A DNA stretch of 64,000 bases from Nannocystis bainbridge (GCF_028368995.1 NZ_JAQNDL010000003.1:806001-870000); one strand, 5' to 3'; counted from the first letter of the stretch, positions 42,281 to 51,740 are shown. The notes: a model not told the origin generated them from the sequence alone. Numbers and translations: made by a program.

Positions 42281-42760
42281 ATGCCGGTCATCGAGCTCGT
42301 CACGCCGATCCACGCCCCGATCGAGCGCTGCTTCGACCTCGCCCGCAGCGTCGAAGTCCACCTCGCCGGCGCGGGCGAGACCGGCGAGCGCGCGGTCGCG
42401 GGCGTCGTGCGCGGCCTCCTCGGCCCGGGCGACGAGGTCACCTGGCGCGCCCGTCACTTCGGCGTGTGGCAACTGCTGACCAGCAGGATCACCGTGTTCG
42501 AGCGCCCGCGTCGCTTCCGCGACTCGATGACGCGCGGCGCGTTCGCTCGCTTCGACCACGACCACCTGTTCGAGGCTGACGCCGATCGCACGATCATGCG
42601 CGACCGCTTCGACTTCACGTCGCCGCTCGGCCCGCTCGGTCGACTCGCCGACGCCCTGGTCCTCACTCGCTACATGCGCGGCTTCCTGGTCGAGCGCAAC
42701 CGAATGCTGCGGGAGATCGCCGAATCGGACCGATGGAGCGAGCTCCTCGCAAATCGATGA
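42281..42760 (+). CDS. SRPBCC-family ligand-binding protein
   Basis: The 159-residue product begins with MPVIELVTPIHAPIERCFDL, the usual first strand and helix of START/SRPBCC proteins. RARHFGVWQLLTSRITVFERPRRFRDSM and FDHDHLFE supply the strands, and a long C-terminal helix includes RNRMLREIAE. The length is typical. Members bind hydrophobic ligands and are often annotated as cyclase/dehydrase or cell-division-inhibitor-like. It is a single-gene transcript facing a convergent SGNH hydrolase gene. Confidence 0.8.
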   Translation: MPVIELVTPIHAPIERCFDLARSVEVHLAGAGETGERAVAGVVRGLLGPGDEVTWRARHFGVWQLLTSRITVFERPRRFRDSMTRGAFARFDHDHLFEADADRTIMRDRFDFTSPLGPLGRLADALVLTRYMRGFLVERNRMLREIAESDRWSELLANR

Positions 42761-42831
42761 ATACGAATTCCCGCCGCTCGTGGCCATACCTTGTCCGCGC
42801 GCCCACGCAAGCGCGCCTCGCCGGCCGCGAT

Positions 42832-44091
42832 CTACTCGAAGAGCGACAGGGGCACGGCGTCGGCCATCGCCTGGTAGCCGGCGTCGTTGGGATGCAGGTG
42901 ATCGCCGCTATCGAACGCGGCGAGGATCCGGGTGGGGTGTTTTGGGTCGCGCACGGCCGCCTCGAAATCGATCATCCCATCGAACGCGTCGTTGTCGCGG
43001 ATCCACGTATTGACGGTCTGCCGAATCTCCTCCCCCTCGAGTGAATAGTACGGCGGAAATGCGGCCTCGAACGGCATGATCGTGCCGACCAAGGCCGTGA
43101 CCCCCTTCGCTCTCGCCTCATCGGCCAGCGACTCGAGTCCGTCGATCAGCTCGTCCGCCGTCACGCTCTCGGAGGGCCCGACGAACCCCGGCATGCCGAT
43201 GTCGTTGATCCCGATCAGGATGATGGCATGACTCACTCCCGGCGTGCCGAGGACTTCACGCTCGAAGCGCGACAGCCCGCTCGGTCCGAGCGAGTCCCGC
43301 AGCAGCCGGTTTCCGCCGAGCCCGTGGTTGACGACCGCGACCGATCGGGTCTGCTCGTCCTCCTGCAAGCGCGCGAAGAGGCGATCCGGATAGCTTCTGG
43401 GCGCGTCGACGGTCGAGGAGGTCCCATCCGTGATCGAGTCGCCGAAAGTGACGACCACCCTGTCGGTCTCCGCCGACTCGACCTCGACGCCAGCGAGCCA
43501 GAAGGTCGACGACAGCGGGCCCGAATCGCTCAGGCGCTCGCTCGCCGCCTGGTTGCCGCTTGCGACCGCGTGCGTCCTCGACGAGAACGGGTGCCACGTC
43601 GCGAGTTCAGTCGGCTGCGAGACGTACACGCTGACGATCAGGCGGTCGCCCGGGCGGACCTCGAGGTCCACGTCGTCGCTCGTCACCTCGGCGGCCGCCG
43701 CGATCGTCACGCCCTGCCCGCCGCCGAATTGGACCGGCCGATCGCTCCCGGGCGCCGTGACGAGCGCCTCGAGCTCCTTCGCCACCCGGACCTCGGCGAG
43801 CTCGAGCGGCCGGCTCCCGAAGCGATTGGATAGCCGGAGCCGGACCCGATCGCCCGAGGCGGTGACGGTGACCGTCTGACGCAGCGTCTCGTCGCTGAAG
43901 CTGCGCGACTTCAGCTCGACGATCTCCGTGCCCGGCTCCATCATGCTCGTCGCCCAGCCGGCGACCCAGCGCGCGTCCGGCCCGGCGTCCGCGCCGCAGC
44001 CGGCAACGGCGAGGGCCAAAACGAACCCACCCCTCTTCGCCAGGCGGGTGAAATCAGGTCGCACGGTCCCATTCTTCATGAAATTCAGCAT
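42832..44091 (-). CDS. SGNH/GDSL-family hydrolase lipoprotein
   Basis: The 419-residue product has a signal and lipobox (LALAVAGC). A beta-rich N-terminal domain (about 40-190) precedes the SGNH domain: VTFGDSITDG (nucleophile Ser), NHGLGGNR, IILIGINDI and DHLHPNDAGY (Asp/His). Block order matches the family of secreted esterases with an extra N-terminal jelly-roll-like domain. It likely removes acyl groups from polysaccharides or lipids outside the cell. The start could also be ATG 44079. The IS element lies just upstream and might separate it from its promoter. Confidence 0.85.
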   Translation of the reverse strand: MLNFMKNGTVRPDFTRLAKRGGFVLALAVAGCGADAGPDARWVAGWATSMMEPGTEIVELKSRSFSDETLRQTVTVTASGDRVRLRLSNRFGSRPLELAEVRVAKELEALVTAPGSDRPVQFGGGQGVTIAAAAEVTSDDVDLEVRPGDRLIVSVYVSQPTELATWHPFSSRTHAVASGNQAASERLSDSGPLSSTFWLAGVEVESAETDRVVVTFGDSITDGTSSTVDAPRSYPDRLFARLQEDEQTRSVAVVNHGLGGNRLLRDSLGPSGLSRFEREVLGTPGVSHAIILIGINDIGMPGFVGPSESVTADELIDGLESLADEARAKGVTALVGTIMPFEAAFPPYYSLEGEEIRQTVNTWIRDNDAFDGMIDFEAAVRDPKHPTRILAAFDSGDHLHPNDAGYQAMADAVPLSLFE

Positions 44092-44192
44092 TGTTTGTGC
44101 CCTCGGTGGGCGCGGCGCCCCGGCCCCACCTGCTCGTCGAACGAGGGCCCGCCGGATCGACACGGCGAGCCGCAGGCGGGTCGTTTTTTTTA

Positions 44193-45530
44193 GGCTCTTC
44201 AGGGTTGAGGGTGGCGTGGGTTGCGCGCGAAATCGCGCCGTGATACCGTGCGCGAATGGCAGAGACCGAACTCTATGCCCGCATTCTCGGTATCGAGGCT
44301 CCCTGGCGTGTTGCTGCGGTGAAGCTGCAGCTCGGGCAGGGGCAGATCGTCATCGAGGTCGAGCACGACTCCGATGTGCCGACGAGGTGCCCGGAGTGTG
44401 ACCAGGCTGTTCCCCGTCACGATACACGGACTCGTCGATGGCGGCACCTCGATACGTGTCAGTATCGGACGATCATCGAAGCCGGCGTACCGCGGACGTC
44501 GTGCCCGAAGCACGGTACGCTGACGATGCGCGTCTCTTGGGCGGACGGTAGCGCCCGGCTCACCGCGCTGTTCGAGGCGCTGGTGATCGACTGGCTCCGC
44601 GAGGCGTCGATCGCAGTGGTCGCGGAGCGCCTCGGCCTCTCGTGGGATCAGGTCGCCGGCGTCCAGGAGCGTGCAGTACAACGTGGACTCGAGCGCCGCG
44701 AGGTCGCGCTGCCGTCGATGCTCGCCGTCGACGAGACCTCCTTCCAGCGGCGCCACGAGTACGTCACGATCGTGCATGACCCGAAGTCCGCCAGCAAGCG
44801 GGTCATCCACGTCGCCGACGGACGCGGCAAAGGGGCCCTCAAGGGCTTCCTGAGCGGCTTTTCGCGCCCAGAGAGGGCTGCGGTCTCGGTGGTCGTCATG
44901 GACATGCACGAGCCCTACATTCAAGCTGTCCGCGAGGCCATCCCCGATGGCGACGCGAAGATCGCCTTCGACAAGTACCACGTCGCCGCGCGCCTCGGTC
45001 AAGCCGTCGACCACGTGCGACGCGAGGAACACCGCGCTCTCCACGGCCTCGGCGACGACCGGCTCAAGGGCACCAAGTACCTCTGGCTGCGCAACCCCGA
45101 ACGGATGAGCAAGGAGGTCTGGGACGACTTCGAGGCGCTGCGGACGAGCTCGCTGCGGACGGCCCGCGCGTGGGCGCTCAAGGAGGCGGCGATGGAGGTC
45201 TGGGAGCACACCTCGCCGAGCAACATGCGGGATCAATGGGCCATGTGGTACGATTGGGCCATCCGCTCTCGCCTGGAGCCGATGAAGGCCGCCGCGCGCA
45301 TGGTCAAGAATCACCTCGGCGGCATCATCCATGCAGCCACCGAACGGATCACCAACGCCTCTGCCGAGGGCCTCAACTCGGTCATCCAGAAGCTCAAGTA
45401 CGTCGCCCGCGGCTTCCGTAACCGCGAGCGCTTCCGAGATGCGATCTACTTCCACCTCGGCGGCCTCGACCTCTATCCTGCCGGGATCACGCGCTGAATC
45501 AGCGGTATCCACCACAAACCCTGAAGAGCC
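44193..45530 (+). mobile_element. Intact ISL3-family insertion sequence
   Basis: The 1338-bp element has imperfect terminal inverted repeats of about 22 bases (GGCTCTTCAGGGTT at the left; AACCCTGAAGAGCC at the right) and an 8-bp direct duplication TTTTTTTA at 44185-44192 and 45531-45538, the size expected for ISL3. It encodes one complete transposase. It inserted in a T-run that follows a CCCGCC/GGCGGG stem (44148-44180), probably the tail of a terminator. The perfect duplication suggests a recent insertion. Confidence 0.92.
44256..45497 (+). CDS. ISL3-family transposase
   Basis: The 413-residue protein has an N-terminal zinc-finger (CPECDQ at about 45-50, SCPKHG at about 83-88), a helix-turn-helix region (SIAVVAERLGLSWDQVAGVQ) and the DDE catalytic domain (LAVDETSFQRRHEYVTIVHD, VVVMDMHEPYIQAV, FDKYHV, ASAEGLNSVIQKLK). 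All parts are present in one frame, so it should be active. It catalyses movement of the IS 44193-45530. Confidence 0.93.
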   Translation: MAETELYARILGIEAPWRVAAVKLQLGQGQIVIEVEHDSDVPTRCPECDQAVPRHDTRTRRWRHLDTCQYRTIIEAGVPRTSCPKHGTLTMRVSWADGSARLTALFEALVIDWLREASIAVVAERLGLSWDQVAGVQERAVQRGLERREVALPSMLAVDETSFQRRHEYVTIVHDPKSASKRVIHVADGRGKGALKGFLSGFSRPERAAVSVVVMDMHEPYIQAVREAIPDGDAKIAFDKYHVAARLGQAVDHVRREEHRALHGLGDDRLKGTKYLWLRNPERMSKEVWDDFEALRTSSLRTARAWALKEAAMEVWEHTSPSNMRDQWAMWYDWAIRSRLEPMKAAARMVKNHLGGIIHAATERITNASAEGLNSVIQKLKYVARGFRNRERFRDAIYFHLGGLDLYPAGITR

Positions 45531-45724
45531 TTTTTTTAAGGAGGGCGAGCGCGCCGGCGAATGGACACCCGCGCGGGCAGACTCATCGGTCAGATGATTT
45601 TCGCGCCCCCGCGAAAATCATGCGCCCGTGGCGCGGCTTCGGCGGCCTCGGAGTCGTCGACGAAAGCGCACTTCGCCGAGCTCGAATCGCATTGCGTCGT
45701 GCTGGTGAATGACCCGCGCGACGC

Positions 45725-46600
45725 TCATGCGTGGCGCGAGACCAGGACGTCACCGACACTCAATCGCAGCACGTGGCGGGCGACACTCCCGAGGAAGGGC
45801 TGGGCCAGGGGAGAGGTATGGTGCCCGACGGCGGTCAGATCCGGATCGAGCTGGGGGGCGGCGCGCTCGATCGTTTGCCGGGGCTCGCCGATCCTCAGGG
45901 CCACCTTCAAGCGGTCGGCGTCGACCTCGGCGTCGCGCAGGAACTCTTCGAGCGCCTCGAGGGCCCGACTTCGCGCGAAGGCCCTGTGTTCTCGGGCCTG
46001 CACGCGCAGCCCGGCGTTGCGGAGCAAGCTGGCGAACGGCGGCTCGTAAGCGTGCAGCACCCGCGCCGTGGCCTGCGGCGCGAGCCGCAGCGCGGACCGC
46101 AACGCCTGGGCGGCGGCGGGGCCCAGGTCGACGCAGGCGAGGAGCGTCCGGTAGGGCGCGCGCGCTGGCTTGCGGACGACCAGCACGTCCCCCGCGAGCT
46201 CCTGCTCGATCAGCCGCTCTGCCGTCGTGCCGAGCATCTGGTCGCGGAAGCGGAGGACGCCGCGCGCCCCGACCACCACGAGATTGGCCTTCAACCGGCG
46301 CGCCGTCGCGGCCAGCGCCGTCACGGGGGTGCCCGTCACGACGTGACCACGCACGTCGGCGCCGTGCCTGCGTGCGCTCGCCACCACGTCCTCGAGCCGC
46401 TCACGCGCGACCTCGGTCCCCGCCGCGACCTCGGGTTCGCGGCGCAGCCACGCCAGCAGCGAGCGGCGGCGCGGGCGGGCGACGTGTACGACCTCCAGCG
46501 TGGCGCCGGCCTCCGCCGCGAGGCGTGCGGCGCGAGCGACGGCGTTGTGAGCGGCGCTGGAGAAGTCGGTGGCGACGAGGATACGTTGCAGCATGGTCAT
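45725..46600 (-). CDS. Two-domain universal stress protein
   Basis: The start is the ATG at 46600 with GAAGGAGC upstream. The 291-residue product holds two UspA folds. The first begins MLQRILVATDFSSAAHNAV and ends LVVVGARGVLRFRDQMLGTTAERLIEQ, an ATP-binding G-2X-G-9X-G-like motif. The second begins TLLACVDLGPAAAQAL and is less conserved. Such proteins help survival under low oxygen or energy stress. It lies upstream of nrfHA on the other strand, and a second tandem Usp lies downstream, so a shared anaerobic or nitrosative stress role is likely. Confidence 0.85.
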   Translation of the reverse strand: MTMLQRILVATDFSSAAHNAVARAARLAAEAGATLEVVHVARPRRRSLLAWLRREPEVAAGTEVARERLEDVVASARRHGADVRGHVVTGTPVTALAATARRLKANLVVVGARGVLRFRDQMLGTTAERLIEQELAGDVLVVRKPARAPYRTLLACVDLGPAAAQALRSALRLAPQATARVLHAYEPPFASLLRNAGLRVQAREHRAFARSRALEALEEFLRDAEVDADRLKVALRIGEPRQTIERAAPQLDPDLTAVGHHTSPLAQPFLGSVARHVLRLSVGDVLVSRHA

Positions 46601-47635
46601 GCTCCTTCGGGTAGAGAGAAAAGCTCGATGGCGGGCACCCATCCAATCACACAAAGGATAGCAGACCCTGCGGCTTCGGGTACTCACCACCGCCAAACAG
46701 GTCCGCGCTGCCACGATCGCCGAGAGCGACGCCATTCCGCAGTATTTCGCTCGACGCCCCCCGCTCGGCTCCGGCGCTTGAACATGGCCGCCCCGCCACG
46801 TCGACGGTGGCTCCCGCCGCCGGCTGCGGTGCGCGGGAGAGGGCATGGCGTTGCCGTTACAAACGCTTCGCGGATGTCTGTCGCGCCTGAAAGCGTGACG
46901 AAGCGCTCGAGATCCTTCGTCGCTGTCAGAATCTCACGAGACCTGGACGATGCTCACAGTCCAACCTTTCAGAGTTGAGGGTATTCGAGTTTGCCAGGCG
47001 GACGCCTGTTACCAATGTCGGAGATCGATCGGCCTCGCGGAGCATCGGTGGATCCCCCTGGGACACGCGAGCAAGGGCTCGAGTCTTGCGGCCGCATTCG
47101 CAGCGCAGGCTTCGAACACGCCCTGCAGATCGAGACGCCCGCGAGCGGGCGCACGTCACCTCCACAGCCGTCGCCGCCGTCACGCGACCAGGTACTCGAC
47201 GCGCTCGCGGGCTCTCGGCGCACGGCATCCGGTCGAACGCATCGAAGCCAGCCTCGACGTCGCCGCCGCCGACGTCATGCACCGTCCAGCCAGGTCACGC
47301 AATCGTTCGGAATCCACGAACCATCCGACTCCGGGCAGGTGTCTGGGATGCCCGCACCGTCGCGGCGGTCACGGTCACGATGTCGATCGTGAAGTCCAGC
47401 CGAGCACCACCACCCTGATCCGCAGCAGCAAGAATCACGACTCCGTATCGCCGACGCGATATCTCGTTCGAGCCGCGCATTCTCCGGAACAAAGCTTCCC
47501 CGACGTCACCGATGACGCCAGCGATCGTTTGCCATCCCGGGCCCAGCGCGACCGCCGAGTGCGCGACTCGCTGCCGGTCACCAAGTGCCCGCCGCGGGCT
47601 TGCATCCCTGCCGGGGAACCAGCACCCTTGCGCGG
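46601..47635. other. About 1 kb without an intact gene; holds a decayed nrfA-like fragment
   Basis: Open frames here overlap in several phases and lack protein-like character. The one recognisable piece is the minus-strand NrfA-like segment at 47180-47300. The divergent promoters for the Usp gene and nrfHA must lie here, but I cannot identify their boxes. Confidence 0.45.
47180..47300 (-). pseudogene. Decayed NrfA-like fragment
   Basis: On the minus strand 47275-47222 translates to GGGDVEAGFDAFDRMPCA, close to GGGDVRAGFDALNRMPYA of the intact NrfA (near 48676-48735). Flanking bases also align (ACCTGGCTGGACG with ACCTACCTCGAGC). No haem motif or long frame survives around it. It is probably the eroded rest of an inverted nrfA duplicate. 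Confidence 0.5.
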
Positions 47636-48136
47636 GTGACCCCCGCGGACGAACAGAGCACGAGGAGGCGCACGTGGGGCGCGACGCTGCTGTTCGCGGT
47701 CGCGGCTGTGTTCGGTGCTGCCACCGGCTCGGCTGTCGGCATTGGCAGCTACGTATTCGTGTACGCCGAAGGCGCGTCCTACCTGACCGATGACCCGGGC
47801 GCGTGTGCCAACTGCCACGTCATGCGCGCGCACCTCGACGCCTGGTCGCGCTCGAGTCACCACGCCGTCGCGGTCTGTAACGATTGCCACGCCCCGCGCG
47901 GGCTGGTCGGGAAGTACGCCGTCAAGGCGATCAACGGCTGGAATCACTCGGTCGCGTTCGTCAGCGGCGAATTCGCCGAGCCGTTCCACGTCACCCCGAT
48001 GAACCGCCGGGTCACCGAGGACGCGTGCCGGGCGTGCCACGGCGAGATCGTGGCGGCGATCGATCACCCCGGCGGCGACGCGGAGAGGCTCTCGTGTGTT
48101 CGTTGCCACCCCCGCGTCGGCCACGACGTGCAGTAA
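47636..48136 (+). CDS. nrfH: Cytochrome c nitrite reductase small subunit NrfH
   Basis: The product has about 166 residues from GTG 47636; another GTG at 47585 is possible. An N-terminal membrane helix (LLFAVAAVFGAATGSAVGIGSYVFVY) is followed by four CxxCH sites (CANCH, CNDCH, CRACH, CVRCH), as in NapC/NirT-type NrfH. It takes electrons from the quinol pool and passes them to NrfA at the periplasmic face. It ends 12 bases before nrfA, so the two form an operon. Confidence 0.9.
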   Translation: MTPADEQSTRRRTWGATLLFAVAAVFGAATGSAVGIGSYVFVYAEGASYLTDDPGACANCHVMRAHLDAWSRSSHHAVAVCNDCHAPRGLVGKYAVKAINGWNHSVAFVSGEFAEPFHVTPMNRRVTEDACRACHGEIVAAIDHPGGDAERLSCVRCHPRVGHDVQ

Positions 48137-48148
48137 GCACAGCAGCCC

Positions 48149-49558
48149 ATGAACGCCGAAACGAACCCCGAAAAACCCTCCGCGCAGCGGCCGCGACGCC
48201 GGCTGCTCATAGCGCTCGGCATCGGCGCCCTGGTCGCCGCGGTCGCCGCGGCCCTCGCGGTCGCCCTGCTGATCCGCGTCTTCGAGCACAAACAGGAGGC
48301 CAAGCACCCGTTCTTCCGCGTGGTCGAGCTCGACGAATCGAGCACCGACCCGGCCGTGTGGGCGCAGAATTTTCCCCACCATTACGATTCCTATGCCCGC
48401 ACCGTCGATCAGGTGCGCACGCGTCACGGCGGCAGCGAGGCGGTCCTCCGCACCCCGTCCGACGCCGACCCGCGCTCCGTCGTCACGCAGTCGAAGCTGG
48501 CCGAGGACCCGCGCCTGGTGACGCTGTGGCGCGGCTACGCGTTCGCTCTGGATTTTCGCGAGGAGCGCGGTCACGCCTACATGCTCGATGATCAGACCTT
48601 CACCGGCCGCCACGCGGTCGAGCAGCCGGGCGCGTGCCTGAACTGTCACGCGTCGGTCGTCGCCACCTACCTCGAGCTCGGCGGCGGCGATGTGCGCGCC
48701 GGCTTCGACGCGCTCAACCGGATGCCCTACGCCCAGGCGCGCGAGCGTGTCTCTCACCCCGTCGCGTGCATCGATTGCCACGACCCGGCGACGATGCGCC
48801 TGCGGATCACCCGGCCTGCCTTCGCTACCGGTATCGCGGCACTGAAGGCCACGCAGGGCGTCGAGGACTACGACGTCCACGCGCAGGCGACCCGCCAGGA
48901 GATGCGCAGCTACGTGTGCGCGCAGTGCCACGTCGAGTATTACTTCGCCGGGCCCGACAAGACACTGACTTATCCGTGGCGCCAGGGCGCGCGCGCGGAC
49001 GAGATCCTCGCCTACTACGACGAGATCGGCCACAAGGACTGGACGCACGCCACCACCGGCGCCGCCGCCCTGAAGGCCCAGCACCCCGAATTCGAGATGT
49101 GGCTTCAGGGCACCCACGCCCGCGCTGGCGTCGCCTGTGCCGACTGTCACATGCCGTACCAGCGCGTCGGCGCCGCGAAGGTCAGCAGCCATCACGTCCG
49201 CAGCCCGATGCTCGACATCAACGCCGCCTGTCAGACCTGCCACAAGGCGACCGAGGAGCAGCTGCGCGAGCGCGTCGAGACGATTCAGGGCCGTCACCTC
49301 GAGCTGCGCAATCTGGCGATGGACGCGGTCGTGCAGCTGATCGAGGCGATCGCGGCGGCGCAGGCGACACCGTCGCCCGACGAGCAGCGCCTCGCCGCGG
49401 CGCGCGAGTACCAGCGCAAGGCGCAATTTCTGCTCGACTTCGCGGAGGCCGAAAACTCGACCGGCTTCCACGCTCCGCAAGAAGCGGCCCGCGTGCTGGC
49501 GATGGCCATCGACCTGGCGCGACGCGGCCTCGTCGCCCTGTGGGCGCCCCCCGACTGA
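48149..49558 (+). CDS. nrfA: Ammonia-forming cytochrome c nitrite reductase NrfA
   Basis: The 469-residue protein has an uncleaved-looking N-terminal helix (LIALGIGALVAAVAAALAVALLI) and five haem sites: CLNCH (163-167), CIDCH (207-211), CAQCH (257-261), CADCH (330-334) and CQTCH (361-365). QCHVEYYF supplies the active-site Tyr and WLQGTH a candidate catalytic His. In most NrfA the first site is CxxCK, whose Lys ligates the catalytic haem; here it is CxxCH, a variant known in some other bacteria. It reduces nitrite to ammonium with six electrons from NrfH. Confidence 0.92.
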   Translation: MNAETNPEKPSAQRPRRRLLIALGIGALVAAVAAALAVALLIRVFEHKQEAKHPFFRVVELDESSTDPAVWAQNFPHHYDSYARTVDQVRTRHGGSEAVLRTPSDADPRSVVTQSKLAEDPRLVTLWRGYAFALDFREERGHAYMLDDQTFTGRHAVEQPGACLNCHASVVATYLELGGGDVRAGFDALNRMPYAQARERVSHPVACIDCHDPATMRLRITRPAFATGIAALKATQGVEDYDVHAQATRQEMRSYVCAQCHVEYYFAGPDKTLTYPWRQGARADEILAYYDEIGHKDWTHATTGAAALKAQHPEFEMWLQGTHARAGVACADCHMPYQRVGAAKVSSHHVRSPMLDINAACQTCHKATEEQLRERVETIQGRHLELRNLAMDAVVQLIEAIAAAQATPSPDEQRLAAAREYQRKAQFLLDFAEAENSTGFHAPQEAARVLAMAIDLARRGLVALWAPPD

Positions 49559-49783
49559 GGCGAGCGCCCGCGAGTCCGAAGGCCGGCGGCTCGACTCGTC
49601 GTGAGCCCGCCCGAGCGATGATCGCTCTTGGCCGATGAACGGCCGCGGTCTACGCATTATCGCCATGACGATTCCTTTCAGCGGAGAGAGACGCGGTGGG
49701 GCCAAGTTTCCGGTGTCCGGAATTCTCGGGATGGAATCGCTGCGCCGCTTGACGAGCTCACGGTCGTGCAGGACCATCCCCTC

Positions 49784-50641
49784 ATGGTGCCGAAGAAGAT
49801 CTTGTTGGCCACGGACCTGAGCTGTCGCAGCGATCGGGCCCTCGATCGGGCGACGATCCTGGCGAACCATTGGAACGCCCAATTGGTGGTCGTCCACGCG
49901 CTGCAGGGCTCGATCGAAGGCGAGGACCTCCCGTCCTGGCGCCGCAAGGCCGACCCGCGGCGAGCCGCCTGGCAGCGGGTGCAGCAGGACCTGCGTGACG
50001 CGAATCAGCTCGATGTGCAGATCGTGGTCGAGGACGCGGAGCCGTCCGCCCTGGTGCTCTCCACCGCCGAGCGCCTGGGCTGCGAGCTCATCATCACCGG
50101 CGTCGCCCGCGACGAGACGCTCGGCCGCATCATCCTCGGCACGACCGTCGAGCGCCTCCTCCACAAGTCGGCTGTGCCGCTGCTGGTGGTCAAGCGACGG
50201 CCGCGCGCGCTGTACCGCGAGGTGATGGTCGCCAGCGATCTCTCCGAGGGGTCGCGGCGCGCGTTGGAGGTCGCGCTGGCCCTGCTGCCAGCGGCTCACG
50301 TCAACCTGTTCCACAGCTTCGACGTGCCGTTCCGCGGGCTGATGAGCAACCCCGCAGCGGTCCGCGAGGCCAAGCGGGACGACGCGCTCATGGAATGCCG
50401 GGCGTTCCTCGCGGCGACGCCGGGATTGGCCCAATCGGGCCGGTCTGTCGGCATGCAGTGCGAGAGCGGATCGGTCGAGTCGCTCCTGCTCGAGCTGCTC
50501 CAGACGCGAGACATCGACCTGGTGGCGATGGGCACGCAGGGCCGCGGCTACCTCTCCGGTCGGCTGCTCGGCAGCGTCGCATTGAACCTGCTCAACAGCC
50601 TCCCGGTCGACATGCTGGTGACGCGCAGCCCGCGAACCTGA
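49784..50641 (+). CDS. Two-domain universal stress protein
   Basis: The ATG at 49784 gives 285 residues. Domain one starts KKILLATDLSCRSDRALDRA and contains LIITGVARDETLGRIILGTTVERLL. Domain two starts YREVMVASDLSEGSRRALEV and ends IDLVAMGTQGRGYLSGRLLGSVALNLL, with a good ATP-binding G-2X-G-9X-G(S/T) motif. It follows nrfA on the same strand by about 225 bases. It resembles the Usp at 45725-46600 in size and layout. A role in survival during nitrite respiration or hypoxia is inferred from position. Confidence 0.85.
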   Translation: MVPKKILLATDLSCRSDRALDRATILANHWNAQLVVVHALQGSIEGEDLPSWRRKADPRRAAWQRVQQDLRDANQLDVQIVVEDAEPSALVLSTAERLGCELIITGVARDETLGRIILGTTVERLLHKSAVPLLVVKRRPRALYREVMVASDLSEGSRRALEVALALLPAAHVNLFHSFDVPFRGLMSNPAAVREAKRDDALMECRAFLAATPGLAQSGRSVGMQCESGSVESLLLELLQTRDIDLVAMGTQGRGYLSGRLLGSVALNLLNSLPVDMLVTRSPRT

Positions 50642-51101
50642 TGGCAGCAGGACGCCGCGCATGCGTCCTGCGGCTGACCCACGACTGCGGTTCCGCGCGG
50701 CCCTGCAGTCGCGGCCGATCGGCCGCGACCCCTTGCTGTTCGCCACTCCGCCCACGGGGTAAGTCGCCGGACCGGGCAAGACCAGCAGGACCGCGACATC
50801 GACGATCTGCGGCCGGCGGAGCCGGGCACCGAGGTGCGACGCGCAGTGAGCGACGGACACGAGCAGAGCGGTCGGCGCGGCGTCGTCGACGAGCGTCTGT
50901 GGCGGTCCGCGAGCGCGAGGCGGATGTCGACTGCGACGCCACATATCGTGGCGGAGTGGCCTGACAGACCACTGCCCTTCGGCGAACGCGGTCAAGGGTC
51001 CGCGTATTGCCGAGCGGTGTCGTTGGTACGCGTTCTGCAATCCAGGTGGCGTCGCGGTTGACGCCGCGGCGTTCATCTCACCCTGGAAAGACAGATCGCT
51101 C
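50642..51101. other. Intergenic, nothing recognised
   Basis: About 460 bases without a frame that has a plausible start and composition. A GGCCCTGCAGTCGCGGCC segment and a ACATATCGTGGCGG stretch are the only notable features, and I could not link them to a known element. Confidence 0.35.
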
Positions 51102-51740
51102 ATGTTCAACACCAATGTTCGTAGTTTCGTCGCGCTGACCACCCTGCTCGCCGGACTGCTCGCCGTGCCCGGCTGCGACGCGGGAGATCCGGCCGCCGCG
51201 AGCCTCGTCGCTTACACCCCCAACCTTGAGGATGCCGAGGATGCGGTCGCCGGCATGTCGCTGAAGCTCGCCGGTTCGGCCGCGATCGAGCTCGCCGACG
51301 GCGAGGTCGTCGAGCTCGCGCTCAGCGACGAGCAGCGCGCCACCCTCGAGTGCGACGGCGACGCGCGCGTCTCCCAGCTCCTCATCGATCCGCTACAGCT
51401 CGGGGACCGCGTCTTCGTGGCACCGGTGCTCGAGGCGACCTGTGACGGCGAGAGCCCGACGGCGCACATCAACCTGCGCGAGGCCGGCGAGTCGTGCGAT
51501 GGCGAGGACTGCATCGCTTTCATCCCGGCGCTCGGCGGCGCCGGCGACCTGCCCTTGAGCGCGCCGCAGGGCCTGCCCGCGTCGGTTTGCCTGGCGCCGG
51601 GCAGCCACACCTGCATCGGCTGCGGCTTCGGTCGGGTGCGCACGAGGACCCTGACGTCGAGCACGTACGATCCGTCGACGGGCACCTGCTCCTACGGGTA
51701 CACGTACGGCACATGCGACCACGACATGTGCACGATGTGA
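51102..51740 (+). CDS. Predicted Cys-rich lipoprotein
   Basis: The 212-residue product has a signal peptide with a lipobox-like VPGC (Cys about 25), an acidic mixed domain (LKLAGSAAIELADGEVVELAL, VFVAPVLEATCDG) and a Cys-rich C-terminus (CIGCGFGRVRTRT, TCSYGYTYGTCDHDMC). The spacing suggests disulfides. It is exported to the envelope. The family is unknown; such single lipoproteins are common in Nannocystineae. An IS3 remnant follows. Confidence 0.65.
   Translation: MFNTNVRSFVALTTLLAGLLAVPGCDAGDPAAASLVAYTPNLEDAEDAVAGMSLKLAGSAAIELADGEVVELALSDEQRATLECDGDARVSQLLIDPLQLGDRVFVAPVLEATCDGESPTAHINLREAGESCDGEDCIAFIPALGGAGDLPLSAPQGLPASVCLAPGSHTCIGCGFGRVRTRTLTSSTYDPSTGTCSYGYTYGTCDHDMCTM

Noticed and set aside
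47435..51142. 1235-residue minus-strand open frame across nrfHA and the second Usp
   Set aside because: It is antisense to clear haem proteins and has low-complexity Arg/Ala/Leu translation; a GC-rich shadow.
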